Below, piece by piece: positions 44,988 through 52,995 of a DNA stretch of 56,811 nt (the first letter of the stretch is position 1; each line of letters starts with the position of its first letter). The notes under the pieces are model-generated. The model had not been told where the DNA came from and made no database searches. It saw nothing but the letters and a program-made list of their open reading frames with translations. The DNA is from Paenibacillus alkalitolerans (lineage in GTDB: Bacteria; Bacillota; Bacilli; Paenibacillales; YIM-B00363). The position numbers and the translations under genes were made by a program. The DNA lies in assembly GCF_016482785.1 (NCBI RefSeq), contig NZ_JAEMXM010000001.1, forward strand, positions 838,941-895,751, read 5' to 3'.

Positions 44988-45682
44988 TTGTCCACCTCAA
45001 GCTTATAGCCTACTCCCCATACAGTCTTTATGCATTCTCCCTCACGGCCGTTTAATTTCGTCCGGATTTTCTTCACATGCACATCGACCGTTCGAATGTC
45101 GCCGATAAAATCGTATCCCCACACTTGCTCAAGCAGCTGCTCCCGGGTGAACACATGGCCAGGCGATTTGGCCAAGAACACCAAAAGATCGAATTCCTTC
45201 GGGCGCAAGCTGATCGTTTGTTCGTCGACAATCACTTCCCGGCGGTTTATATTTATCTTTATCCCTTCGAAGCTGAGTTCGTCCGCCGCTTCTTCGCCGG
45301 CGTCTTCTTTCTTCGGCTGCATTCTGCGGAAAATCGCCTTGATTCGCGCTGTAAGCTCCCTTGGGCTGAAAGGTTTCGTAACATAGTCGTCGGCACCGAG
45401 CTCGAGGCCTAGCACTCTATCGAATTCCTCTCCGCGCGCGGTCAGCATAATAATCGGAATGTCGCATTTCTTTTGAATCTGTCTGCACGCCTCGAAGCCG
45501 TCCATTCTAGGCATCATTACATCTAATATAACGATATCGGGTGAGTCCCTTTCCACCGTTTCAACCGCCTCTTGTCCGTCTTTCGCTTCAAACAGCTCGT
45601 AGTTTTGTTTATCGAAATAAAGGCGGATGATTTCTCTTACGTTCGGATCATCGTCGGCAATCAATACCTTTAATCGATTCAT
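44984..45682 (-). CDS. OmpR-family response regulator, ResD/PhoP-like
   Basis: ATG 45682 follows GAGGTGATGT; the longer frame to 45712 is rejected. The 232-residue protein has a receiver with Asp54 (VILDVMMPRMDG) and a winged-helix effector domain (SLRPKEFDLLVFLAKSPGHVFTREQLLEQVWG). It is cotranscribed with the HAMP kinase. Which regulon it controls cannot be told from sequence; the PhoP-like boxes at the left end make it a candidate worth testing. Confidence 0.92.
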   Translation of the reverse strand: MNRLKVLIADDDPNVREIIRLYFDKQNYELFEAKDGQEAVETVERDSPDIVILDVMMPRMDGFEACRQIQKKCDIPIIMLTARGEEFDRVLGLELGADDYVTKPFSPRELTARIKAIFRRMQPKKEDAGEEAADELSFEGIKININRREVIVDEQTISLRPKEFDLLVFLAKSPGHVFTREQLLEQVWGYDFIGDIRTVDVHVKKIRTKLNGREGECIKTVWGVGYKLEVDK

Positions 45683-45776
45683 TACATCACCTCGCAAGTA
45701 TACGGCTATCATACTATTTTAACATACTGTCCATTTTTGCTATTGGTCCCATTTTACTATTCGTACTTTTCTCCTA

Positions 45777-47174
45777 TCATGAAACAAGATTTCCGCCCGC
45801 TTTCCGATTCGGAATCCGGAAGGCTGCGGCGAAGCTGATAACGGCCAGAACAGCTAAGCTGACAAACACGGCGTGCAGCCCGGAGGCAAGAACGTCGGGC
45901 GGCACCGCTTCATTAGCCGTGCTTGTGCCCAACCGATGGTTTAGCAGCGTACCGAGAAAAGCGATTCCCAACGTTTGTCCCAGGGTGCGCAAGAACGTAT
46001 TCGCCGATGTGGCGGCTCCCCGCATATTCCAATCGACGGAGGACTGAACGATCACCGTTATTACCGTTATGGATAATCCAAAGCCGAGGCCGACGGTAAA
46101 CATGATGAAGACAAGCGCCAAGTTTGGCGTCGACATGCCGATCGTGCTCAAAGCAGCCGCGCCGATACAAACAAACAATAACCCTATTAAGGAAGTCGTT
46201 CTCGTGCCGATTCGCGTCATGATTCTGCCGCTGACAATGGCGCCTAACGGCCAACCGATCGACATCGGCGTCAACGTTAATCCGGATGACGATGCGCCAA
46301 GGAGAAGGACGCCTTGTATCCACATCGGCAAATATGCCGTCAAACCGATGAGTATGCCGCTTGTCGTAAAGCTGACCGTATTCGAAACGGCCAAATCCGG
46401 GATGCGAAACAGCTTTAAAGGCACCATCGGTTCGGGATGGCGCATCTGGATCAACACAAACACGGCAAGAAATAGGAATGCAACGCCAGCAAACCCAAGG
46501 ATGATTGGAGAGCTCCAAGGCAATTCATGGCCTCCGGTTAATAGTACGTAGAGCAGCGCAGTCATACCGACTGCGAATGTTATCGCACCGCCATAGTCGA
46601 TCCGGCGGCGTTTCTTCTCCAGGTTTTCCTTGAAATAAACAGAAATAATGAAGATGGACACGATGCCGAACGGCACATTAATGAAGAAGATCCAATGCCA
46701 GGACAAATAATCCGTGAAAAATCCGCCGACAAGCGGGCCGAATATTCCGGCGATTCCCCATACGGAGCTCAGCATGCCTTGCACTTTGGCGCGCTGTTCG
46801 AAAGTAAACAGGTCGCCGATAATGGTAAACGTAACGGGAATGACGGCACCGGCGCCGAGGCCTTGCAGCGCGCGAAAGGCGATCAGCTGATGCATGTTTT
46901 GCGAGAAACCGCACAGGACGGAGCCGGCGACAAACAATGAAGTGCCGACGATGAACACGATTTTCCTTCCGAACAGATCGGACAGCTTGCCGAAAATCGG
47001 CGTCATGATGGCGGAGGTGAGCAAATAGACCGCGAACACCCAGCTCATCAGCTCAAAACCGCCTAACTTGTCGACAATAGCCGGCATTGCCGTACTGACT
47101 ATCGTCACTTCAATCGCCGAAAGAAATGTGGCGATCAGCAGAGCCATCGTGACCATGCTTTTTCTCTTTTCCAT
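45777..47174 (-). CDS. MFS drug exporter, DHA2 (EmrB/QacA) family
   Basis: ATG 47174 follows AGAAGG. The 465-residue protein has about 14 helices, motif A as GKLSDLFGRKIVFIVG, and the family sequence WVFAVYLLTSAIMTPIFGKL; the 'RALQGLGAGAVIPVTF' block is typical of DHA2 exporters. It should expel amphipathic drugs using the proton gradient. A TTGACA hexamer lies about 85 bp upstream without a well-placed -10. No regulator is adjacent. Confidence 0.9.
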   Translation of the reverse strand: MEKRKSMVTMALLIATFLSAIEVTIVSTAMPAIVDKLGGFELMSWVFAVYLLTSAIMTPIFGKLSDLFGRKIVFIVGTSLFVAGSVLCGFSQNMHQLIAFRALQGLGAGAVIPVTFTIIGDLFTFEQRAKVQGMLSSVWGIAGIFGPLVGGFFTDYLSWHWIFFINVPFGIVSIFIISVYFKENLEKKRRRIDYGGAITFAVGMTALLYVLLTGGHELPWSSPIILGFAGVAFLFLAVFVLIQMRHPEPMVPLKLFRIPDLAVSNTVSFTTSGILIGLTAYLPMWIQGVLLLGASSSGLTLTPMSIGWPLGAIVSGRIMTRIGTRTTSLIGLLFVCIGAAALSTIGMSTPNLALVFIMFTVGLGFGLSITVITVIVQSSVDWNMRGAATSANTFLRTLGQTLGIAFLGTLLNHRLGTSTANEAVPPDVLASGLHAVFVSLAVLAVISFAAAFRIPNRKAGGNLVS

Positions 47175-47394
47175 AGTGCGCCTTCTTTCCTATCGGGTAT
47201 GACCTCTGCATTTCCCGTGTAAAGTCTCCAATAACAGTAACATGAAATGTCAATTAGTTCTATTTAAAAAATTCATTTGTTTCATATGCCAAGTTTTGGA
47301 GGGTTCAATCCGAACGGTTTAGCGTTTATTATTTATAAGAGTAGTTTATAAGCTGCTGATTAAGAAAGATTATGTTGTGGAAGGAGCCGTTGTA

Positions 47395-48237
47395 TTGAAT
47401 AGAGTTTTTTGTAAGCTGCTGCCTTTATTACTTTCTCTAATAATGATCATTGGAGTTATCGCACCACCGTCTGCCGCTGCGGCGGGAATCATTTTTTCGA
47501 TTAATGGAATCAATTCACCTACGTCTTACATTATGAAGGACGGAAGATTGACGGTGCCCGCGGCATACTTTCGGGAAATGGGAGTTTCCGTGAATTGGAA
47601 CGAGGAAAATCAAGCCGTTGTTCTAAAGCGCGGGGAAGTCGCTATATCATTGCCGACAGGAACCAAATATGCTTATTATTTAAGCGGTTCGCAGTGGGTA
47701 AAGGAAACGCTGGATACCGCAACAAAGGATAAGACGAACGGCACCTACATACCGCTCCGGTACGCGGTTGAAAAGTTAGGGATGAAAATTACGTATTTGC
47801 CTCAATCATCAAAGATTTTTATTAAGACGGAGAACTTTGCCACACTTGCGGCTCTTTCCGACGAGGGCATCCGATGGCTGTACAAATTGACGGAAGCGGA
47901 AGCCGGCGGTGAAAGCCGTAAAGGAAAAATCGCAGTTGCTGCGACAGTGCTGAACCGTATGGAAAGTCCCGAATATCCGAATAATATGAAGGACGTTATA
48001 TTTCATATCGTAGAAGTTAACGGTAAGCAATATTACCAATATTCTCCCGTGTTGGACGGAAGAATTTACGACGCCGATCCGAGCCAAGATACGATTGATG
48101 CGGTTAACGAGGCATTGGAAGGGAAAGATCCGACCGGCGGAGCGTTAACGTTCTTCAATCCCGACAAAACGGACAATCAATGGGTGCGCAGCCGCCCCGT
48201 CAGCACAACCATAGGAAACCACGTTTTTGCAAATTAA
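47395..48237 (+). CDS. Secreted SleB-type cell-wall hydrolase with copper-amine-oxidase-like domain
   Basis: TTG 47395 lies 8 bases after AAGGAG and is preferred to GTG 47377. The 280-residue protein has a signal peptide (1-31), a copper-amine-oxidase N-like domain (about 35-140; SYIMKDGRLTVPAAYFREMG, YIPLRYAVEKLGM) and a Hydrolase_2/SleB domain (about 155-280; LTEAEAGGESRKGKIAVAATVLNR, FFNPDK). SleB is the spore cortex lytic transglycosylase, and the acidic Glu in EAEAGGE is the catalytic candidate. The N-domain differs from SleB's usual binding domain and probably targets the wall. A role in spore germination or wall turnover is likely. Confidence 0.88.
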   Translation: MNRVFCKLLPLLLSLIMIIGVIAPPSAAAAGIIFSINGINSPTSYIMKDGRLTVPAAYFREMGVSVNWNEENQAVVLKRGEVAISLPTGTKYAYYLSGSQWVKETLDTATKDKTNGTYIPLRYAVEKLGMKITYLPQSSKIFIKTENFATLAALSDEGIRWLYKLTEAEAGGESRKGKIAVAATVLNRMESPEYPNNMKDVIFHIVEVNGKQYYQYSPVLDGRIYDADPSQDTIDAVNEALEGKDPTGGALTFFNPDKTDNQWVRSRPVSTTIGNHVFAN

Positions 48238-48239
48238 TA

Positions 48240-48279
48240 AAAAGGAGTGCGAGAACCGTTGCCGGATCGCACTCCTTTT
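48240..48279 (+). terminator. Terminator of the SleB-type gene
   Basis: AAAAGGAGTGCGA and TCGCACTCCTTTT pair perfectly around a 14-base loop directly past the stop. Confidence 0.85.
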
Positions 48280-48392
48280 CACTTTCACCATCTTTACGAG
48301 TATATGCCAGCACAGCTCTGTCATCGAACAATAACCTATACCAACGATTCGTTATGATATACAATAATAGCATCTTGAAAGGAGGAATCGAA

Positions 48393-49376
48393 TTGAAGTA
48401 CACAAATCTTGGTCGTACCGGCTTGAAAGTGAGCAGGCTTTGTTTGGGAACGATGAACTTCGGCGTGGACACCGATGAACAAGAAGCGTTCCGCATTATG
48501 GACGCCGCGATAGATGCGGGCATCAATTTCTTTGACACCGCCAATATTTACGGCTGGGGAAAAAATTCCGGACGGACGGAGGAAATCATCGGCCGCTGGT
48601 TCAAACTCGGTGGCGGAAGACGCGAAAAGACCGTTCTGGCAACCAAAGTATACGGGGAAATGCACAATCCGGTAGACGGACCCAACGATGTTCGCGGCTT
48701 ATCCGCTTACAAGATACGCCGGCACTTGGACGACTCGCTCCGCCGCATGCAGACGGATTACATAGAACTGTACCAAATGCATCATGTCGACCGTTCCGTC
48801 AGTTGGGACGAATTGTGGGAAGCGTTCGAAGTTGCCGTCCATCAAGGCAAGATCGGTTATGTGGGCTCCAGCAACTTCGCCGGTTGGGACTTGGTGAAAG
48901 CTCAATATGAAGCGAAGAAACGGAATTTTTTCGGGCTCGTATCCGAACAACATAAATACAGCTTGCTTTGCCGGCTTCCGGAACTCGAAGTGCTGCCTGC
49001 CGCCGAACACTTGGGTATCGGCGTCGTAGCATGGAGTCCTCTTGACGGCGGAGTGCTCGGAGGTTCCGCGTTAAGCTCCAAGCCCGGCAGCCGCACCGCG
49101 AAGCAAGGAGCCGAACGGATAGAACGCTTGCGCCCTACTCTTGAAGCGTTCTCCGCTTTGTGCACAGAACTCGGCGAATCCGAAGCCAACGTCGCGTTGG
49201 CCTGGACGCTGACGCATCCGGCCATGACGGCGCCGATTATCGGGCCGCGTACGCTGGAGCAGTTGGAGCAGGCGCTGTGCGCCACTGAAATCACCTTGGA
49301 CGAACCTACATTGAAACGGTTGGACGAACTGTTCCCGGGTCCGGGCGGCGCCGCACCGAAAGCATACGCTTGGTAA
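48393..49376 (+). CDS. Aldo/keto reductase
   Basis: TTG 48393 lies 7 bases after AAGGAGG; the frame extends upstream to 48180 only by reading through the preceding terminator. The 327-residue product has the AKR barrel signatures: GLKVSRLCLGTMNFG, catalytic Asp/Tyr in FFDTANIYGWG, Lys in LATKVYGE and His in YQMHHVD, plus the cofactor loop GPRTLEQLEQAL. It reduces aldehydes or sugars with NADPH; substrate is unknown. It stands alone between terminators. Confidence 0.92.
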   Translation: MKYTNLGRTGLKVSRLCLGTMNFGVDTDEQEAFRIMDAAIDAGINFFDTANIYGWGKNSGRTEEIIGRWFKLGGGRREKTVLATKVYGEMHNPVDGPNDVRGLSAYKIRRHLDDSLRRMQTDYIELYQMHHVDRSVSWDELWEAFEVAVHQGKIGYVGSSNFAGWDLVKAQYEAKKRNFFGLVSEQHKYSLLCRLPELEVLPAAEHLGIGVVAWSPLDGGVLGGSALSSKPGSRTAKQGAERIERLRPTLEAFSALCTELGESEANVALAWTLTHPAMTAPIIGPRTLEQLEQALCATEITLDEPTLKRLDELFPGPGGAAPKAYAW

Positions 49377-49390
49377 TAGCATATCGATAG

Positions 49391-49444
49391 AAACAAGGGA
49401 TGTCTCGAATGTCACCGATGATGGCTGAGAAACATCCCTTGTTT
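49391..49444. terminator. Bidirectional terminator between AKR and YwaF-type genes
   Basis: AAACAAGGGATGT and ACATCCCTTGTTT pair perfectly between two convergent genes. Confidence 0.8.
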
Positions 49445-49445
49445 C

Positions 49446-50138
49446 TTATCCCCGGCGGAACATCCGGTAACAATAATCGACACCTTTAACTGTCCCGAGC
49501 AAAAGGAAGCATAACGCAAGCGCTACGATTTCCAATTGTACGATATACCATGGCCAAGGAGCCAGAAAGTCCAATAGCGATGCCGTCGGCGGCTTGCGTG
49601 CAAGAAACATGAAATTATACCCGGTGACGGTGTTGGCTGTAGCCGCTGGTATAGCCAACACATTTAACCATAACATCGCGCGAAACACGGATTTAGCTGT
49701 GGGGCGAAATCCTTCGGCCGCAGTCATGTAAACACTGGCGGCAATGATGGCAATGTGTGCGCCGAAGAAATGGAAATATCGAAAACTCGGGAACGATTCC
49801 GTCAAATACGGGGTGAGCAGCGCCTGAAAAGCTCCAAGAATGCCGAGAAAGAACGTCACCTCGTACAATGTGCGGTTTCTTGTAATCAGAACGGCCGCCG
49901 ACAGCCACAATGTCACGGTACAGAGCTGGAACGGCAGCGCAAACCATCCCCATTGATCGGTTATCGTGTACCAAACGTACAGGGATGCCTCGGAAGCAAC
50001 CAACAGGCCGGCAAGCCCGTACCTGAACTTCTTGCTTTTCAATGAAGTCCGGAATAACGCGATTAAGACGACGGAAACCACAGCAACCGTCAAACCGGCG
50101 AGATGGGGTGAGGAAAAGAAAACAAACCGTTCCGGCAT
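49446..50138 (-). CDS. TIGR02206/YwaF-type membrane protein
   Basis: ATG 50138 is the likely start (GGTGA upstream) and lies 22 bp past the dehydrogenase stop, so the genes are probably cotranscribed. The 230-residue protein has six to seven helices. The family signatures are LPFQLCTVTLWLSAAVL, LGILGAFQALLTP, HFFGAHIAIIAASVYM and GYNFMFLARKPPTASLLDFLAPWPWY. Function of the family is unknown. Confidence 0.85.
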   Translation of the reverse strand: MPERFVFFSSPHLAGLTVAVVSVVLIALFRTSLKSKKFRYGLAGLLVASEASLYVWYTITDQWGWFALPFQLCTVTLWLSAAVLITRNRTLYEVTFFLGILGAFQALLTPYLTESFPSFRYFHFFGAHIAIIAASVYMTAAEGFRPTAKSVFRAMLWLNVLAIPAATANTVTGYNFMFLARKPPTASLLDFLAPWPWYIVQLEIVALALCFLLLGTVKGVDYCYRMFRRG

Positions 50139-50160
50139 GCCGATCACCAATTGTTCGGTG

Positions 50161-51117
50161 TTAATAATTTTTATCTTTCTCCACCCGGTTGAGGGAAGGC
50201 TGTTTTCCTGAAGTATAATCCGCAAGATTCGTTATAAAGATGTCCATGGCGCGATCATGATAATGCTCCGTCGATCCGGAAGTATGCGGTGTAACAATAA
50301 CGTTCTCCATTTCCCACAGCGGGTGCTCCGCAGGAAGAGGTTCCTCCTCGAATACATCCAACCCTGCCCCAGCCAGTTGACCGCTCCTTAAAGCGTTCAC
50401 GAGCGCATTCGTGTCCACGGTGCCGCCTCTCCCGATATTGATAAAGAATGCCGTCCGTTTCATCGCTTCGAACTCCCGGGACCCGAACATGTGCCGGGTT
50501 TGTTCGGTCAGCGGTATCGTGACGACGATATAATCGCACTGCGGCAGCATCTCAAGCAGCTGATCGATCGTGTACATGACGTCTACGTCGGAAACCGGTT
50601 CGCCTGAGCGCCGTACTCCCAACACTCTCATGCCGAACGCTTTAGCGATCCGCGCCGTTTCCTTGCCGATGGAACCGACACCGACAATGCCGACCGTTTT
50701 TCCGTGCATCTCCAGTTTTAAGCCGGAATGATCCCACTTCTTTTGCATCTGGTTTCGGATGTAGATATGGATTTGCCTCGTCAAAGACAACATCATTCCG
50801 AATATCGTTTCGGAAATCGGATACGGATGTACTCCGCTTGCGCCTGTTATGATAACCTCTTTCTCGTGAAGCTTCTGTAACGGAAGATGATCCACGCCCG
50901 CACCCCAGTTTTGCAGCCACTTCATCTTCGCCTGCGGAGAAAGCAGCGCATCTTCCGCGTCCGCTCGCCAGCCGACTACTATCTCAGCTTCTTGCAGCGA
51001 TTGTTCCCATTGTGCGCGGTCTTTCCCGTAAATCACATGCCAACCCGGCGCTGTCTCTCGAATACGGTCTATGTAGCTGTCTTTCAAATTCATTAGTATG
51101 ACGATCTTAGACATCAT
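50161..51117 (-). CDS. D-2-hydroxyacid dehydrogenase
   Basis: ATG 51117 follows AGGAGAG. The 318-residue protein has the Rossmann motif VGIVGVGSIGKETARIAKAFG, substrate/catalytic Arg in INIGRGGTVD, a Glu in EEEPLP and the catalytic His in TPHTSG. It should reduce a 2-keto acid with NAD(P)H or the reverse. The substrate is not evident; the neighbouring membrane protein does not help. Confidence 0.92.
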   Translation of the reverse strand: MMSKIVILMNLKDSYIDRIRETAPGWHVIYGKDRAQWEQSLQEAEIVVGWRADAEDALLSPQAKMKWLQNWGAGVDHLPLQKLHEKEVIITGASGVHPYPISETIFGMMLSLTRQIHIYIRNQMQKKWDHSGLKLEMHGKTVGIVGVGSIGKETARIAKAFGMRVLGVRRSGEPVSDVDVMYTIDQLLEMLPQCDYIVVTIPLTEQTRHMFGSREFEAMKRTAFFINIGRGGTVDTNALVNALRSGQLAGAGLDVFEEEPLPAEHPLWEMENVIVTPHTSGSTEHYHDRAMDIFITNLADYTSGKQPSLNRVEKDKNY

Positions 51118-51129
51118 GGCGCTCTCCTC

Positions 51130-51279
51130 TCAATCCCGACTATTTGAATCACTGCGTTCTTTCGCGTCGCATTCCAAACATATTACTCCTCCATCGCTAA
51201 GTGCGACGCCTTCGAGAAACCCATTGTCACAGTATACGGTTTTGCCGCATCGACGGCACGAATCTACCGGTTCTTTCAT
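51130..51279 (-). CDS. Small zinc-ribbon protein, 49 residues
   Basis: ATG 51279 has AAGGA upstream. The longer frame to 51366 would run through the perfect terminator hairpin at 51323-51346 and is rejected. The product has CRRC and CLEC knuckles about 20 residues apart with an extra Cys at position 17, a typical treble-clef or ribbon zinc site. Function is unknown. It lies 12 bp upstream of the dehydrogenase gene and may share its transcript. Confidence 0.7.
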   Translation of the reverse strand: MKEPVDSCRRCGKTVYCDNGFLEGVALSDGGVICLECDAKERSDSNSRD

Positions 51280-51322
51280 TCTACCAAATCCTTGTTCTAA
51301 AATTCCGGACTTAAGAAAAATA

Positions 51323-51346
51323 CGGGAAACGTCTTGACGTTTCCCG
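51323..51346 (-). terminator. Terminator after the 56-residue protein gene
   Basis: CGGGAAACGTC-tt-GACGTTTCCCG is a perfect 11-bp stem; TATTTTTCTT follows on the minus strand. Confidence 0.85.
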
Positions 51347-51377
51347 GCAAACATACGCCTTGCCATTTGTAATTATT

Positions 51378-51548
51378 CTATTGCGGTTGTTCATCTTCTT
51401 CACGCTCATCGTATTTATTAATATGCGCCGTAATGGCTTCTACAGCCTCGTCGACGTCGGTGCTTGCAGCAACCGTCTTCACTTCGTCTTCCGTTTTATC
51501 CAGAAAATTTTGTTGATCCGCGCGAATGGCATCCAAACTGTTGCTCAA
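51378..51548 (-). CDS. Small acidic protein of unknown function, 56 residues
   Basis: TTG 51548 lies 7 bases after AAAGGAGG. The product is helical and strongly acidic (DKTEDEVKTVAASTDVDEAV, ending DEREEDEQPQ), without Cys, signal or membrane segment. No family was recognised. A good ribosome site and terminator make it a credible gene. Confidence 0.65.
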   Translation of the reverse strand: MSNSLDAIRADQQNFLDKTEDEVKTVAASTDVDEAVEAITAHINKYDEREEDEQPQ

Positions 51549-51659
51549 TGACAAGCCTCCTTTCCATCGCATAACCGGCGGTTACGATTTTTGCAGCCAC
51601 GCATGTAGCATTCGCCGTGCTGACGGAAAGTATTCCATAAAATGTATCTCGCATTAGAA

Positions 51660-51688
51660 AAAGGACATGTCGGCCGGACATGTCCTTT
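51660..51688 (-). terminator. Terminator of the 63-residue protein gene
   Basis: AAAGGACATGTC and GACATGTCCTTT form a perfect stem with a GGCCG loop; TTCTAATG follows on the minus strand. Confidence 0.85.
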
Positions 51689-51693
51689 GAGCG

Positions 51694-51885
51694 TTAGTTA
51701 ACCTGTTTGCGAACGGATGAAACAGTGATTTCAAACTTCCATAAAGTGATCGCAAACATTTTGCAGCGGATTGATTTTTTCATCTTATTAACTGCTTGCA
51801 GCTGCGCCGTCCGAAGCACCGCCGCGTTCAATTCGGCTTGTTGTTCGGCGGACAGCTTCTCCGCCACATAACTGATTAATTCCAT
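51694..51885 (-). CDS. Small basic protein of unknown function, 63 residues
   Basis: ATG 51885 follows GAAGGTG. The N-terminal half is an amphipathic helix (YVAEKLSAEQQAELNAAVLR) and the C-terminal half is basic with an aromatic patch (MFAITLWKFEI). No family was recognised. A candidate promoter (TTGTCC-N18-TTTAAT, 51913-51942) and a perfect terminator enclose it, so it is a one-gene unit. Confidence 0.65.
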   Translation of the reverse strand: MELISYVAEKLSAEQQAELNAAVLRTAQLQAVNKMKKSIRCKMFAITLWKFEITVSSVRKQVN

Positions 51886-51912
51886 CGATATTCACCTTCG
51901 TTTTCTTGTTTT

Positions 51913-51942
51913 ATTAAAGAACTTTACGAGCATATTGGACAA
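51913..51942 (-). promoter_or_regulatory. Candidate sigma-A promoter of the 63-residue protein gene
   Basis: TTGTCC and TTTAAT on the minus strand, spacer 18, with the -10 27 bp before the start codon. Confidence 0.4.
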
Positions 51943-52022
51943 CGTCATAACATTCATATTAGGTTTCAAAGTAATTGTGCGCATAGTTTGGCGAATCGCT
52001 CCCTTCCGTATAAAAAATAGAA

Positions 52023-52053
52023 AAGCCACGGCGAACGAAGTTCACCGTGGCTT
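52023..52053 (-). terminator. Terminator of the small autonomous transcript
   Basis: AAGCCACGG(C)GAAC and GTTC(A)CCGTGGCTT pair over 14 positions with one G-T wobble on the minus strand; TTCTATTTTTTAT follows. Confidence 0.85.
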
Positions 52054-52081
52054 GGTACCATGCGTAATTATGAACGCGCAA

Positions 52082-52171
52082 TTACAACATCGGCGCTCCT
52101 GGGTACGATGGAACCGGATGAACAGAAGAAAGTGTGTTCAATTGTGTAGTGAGTACGAATTGTTTCAACAT
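52082..52171 (-). CDS. Short peptide gene, 29 residues, own promoter and terminator
   Basis: ATG 52171 lies 9 bases after the core of a long ribosome site (AAAGGGGTGAT, nearly complementary to the 16S 3' end). It encodes MLKQFVLTTQ, LNTLSSVHPV, PSYPGAPML and stops at 52082. A second frame, ATG 52178 to 52068, encodes 36 residues beginning MEHVETIRTHYTIEH, but its ATG lies inside the ribosome site. The unit has a near-consensus promoter (52223-52252) and a strong terminator (52023-52053). Function is unknown; it may be a peptide, or the transcript itself may be the product. Confidence 0.55.
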   Translation of the reverse strand: MLKQFVLTTQLNTLSSVHPVPSYPGAPML

Positions 52172-52222
52172 GTTCCATCACCCCTTTCAATAAATTTTGG
52201 TATTCCTTGGGATCCCTCAATA

Positions 52223-52252
52223 ACTATATTCCATGAACAGGTTTGTTGTCAA
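52223..52252 (-). promoter_or_regulatory. Near-consensus sigma-A promoter of the small transcript
   Basis: Minus strand TTGACA, 18-base spacer, TATAGT. Its -35 overlaps the end of the DUF421 gene. The predicted start lies near 52216, giving a transcript of about 195 nt. Confidence 0.75.
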
Positions 52253-52962
52253 CCATTATTTGCATTCGATCCCGGTTGCTCTACTACGAATACGGTGTCT
52301 CCTTCCGTCCATTCGGCGTAGAGCACTTCTTCAGGTGTTTTATAACCTTGTTTATTTAACTCGTTAAATAGCCATGCCGTGTTTTTATTGTATTCCTTCA
52401 ACGAGTTCTCCATAATTTTTCCGTCCAGAATGAATACAATTGGCGGCGGAGCTTTCTTCGGAGTGATTTCCGCATCCCGGAGCGTAACGTTGGAATACTG
52501 AGCCTTCTTTAGTACGCTGATGCTTCCGTTCGGTTCAAGCATGGCGTACTCAACTTCTTTGAGCGAAAATACGTCTTTTTGCCTTAGCAAGCTTAACAGT
52601 TCGTTCAAATCCAAATTGTTCTTCTTGAGTACCTGCATGTCGATTTTACTTTGTTTAATAATAATTTGCCCAAGGCCGTCCAACGCTTTTCTGGCCTTAT
52701 ACCACCTTATTGTCACTTTATCGACAACGACAATAAACGCCGCCCACACCGCGATCGTATAAATCATTCGAAGCGAATTTGCTTCCTTCTCGTACAAGGT
52801 GTTTCCTACAAGCTCGGACAAGACGATCGCGGAAATGAAATCAAAAGTAGTCAGTTTTTTTATTTGTCTGCGCCCGATGAGTTTCGTAATTACGAAAAGC
52901 GAAATGAAACCGACGGCAAGTTTGACGGCCAGATGAAAATAAATTTCGTACAGTGAGATCAC
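52249..52962 (-). CDS. YetF/DUF421 family membrane protein
   Basis: GTG 52962 is the only in-frame start near AAGGA, though the spacing is very short. The 237-residue protein has three helices in the first 85 residues (SLFVITKLIGRRQIKKLTTFDFISAIVLSELVG), then the soluble DUF421 domain with the KQSKIDMQVLKKNNLDLNELLSLLR block, and a C-terminal DUF1657-free tail. YetF-like proteins sit in spore inner membranes of Bacillales and relatives affect spore heat resistance; applying this here is inference. It follows ATP sulfurylase by 33 bp, and a CATACTA motif lies in that gap. Confidence 0.88.
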   Translation of the reverse strand: MISLYEIYFHLAVKLAVGFISLFVITKLIGRRQIKKLTTFDFISAIVLSELVGNTLYEKEANSLRMIYTIAVWAAFIVVVDKVTIRWYKARKALDGLGQIIIKQSKIDMQVLKKNNLDLNELLSLLRQKDVFSLKEVEYAMLEPNGSISVLKKAQYSNVTLRDAEITPKKAPPPIVFILDGKIMENSLKEYNKNTAWLFNELNKQGYKTPEEVLYAEWTEGDTVFVVEQPGSNANNG

Positions 52963-52985
52963 GTCCTTGTTGAAACATCGAACTT

Positions 52986-52992
52986 TAGTATG
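52986..52992 (-). promoter_or_regulatory. Sigma-G-like -10 motif before the DUF421 gene
   Basis: CATACTA on the minus strand matches the -10 consensus of forespore sigma-G promoters. No matching -35 at the right spacing was found, so this is only suggestive. Confidence 0.25.
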
Positions 52993-52995
52993 CCC

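Noticed and set aside
48180-48392. 71-codon N-terminal extension of the aldo/keto reductase
   Set aside because: It reads through the SleB-gene terminator; TTG 48393 has an ideal ribosome site and the family N-terminus.
52068-52178. 36-codon frame overlapping the 29-codon peptide gene
   Set aside because: Its ATG lies within the ribosome site at about 2 bases from the G-rich core, so initiation there is unlikely; kept only as an alternative.
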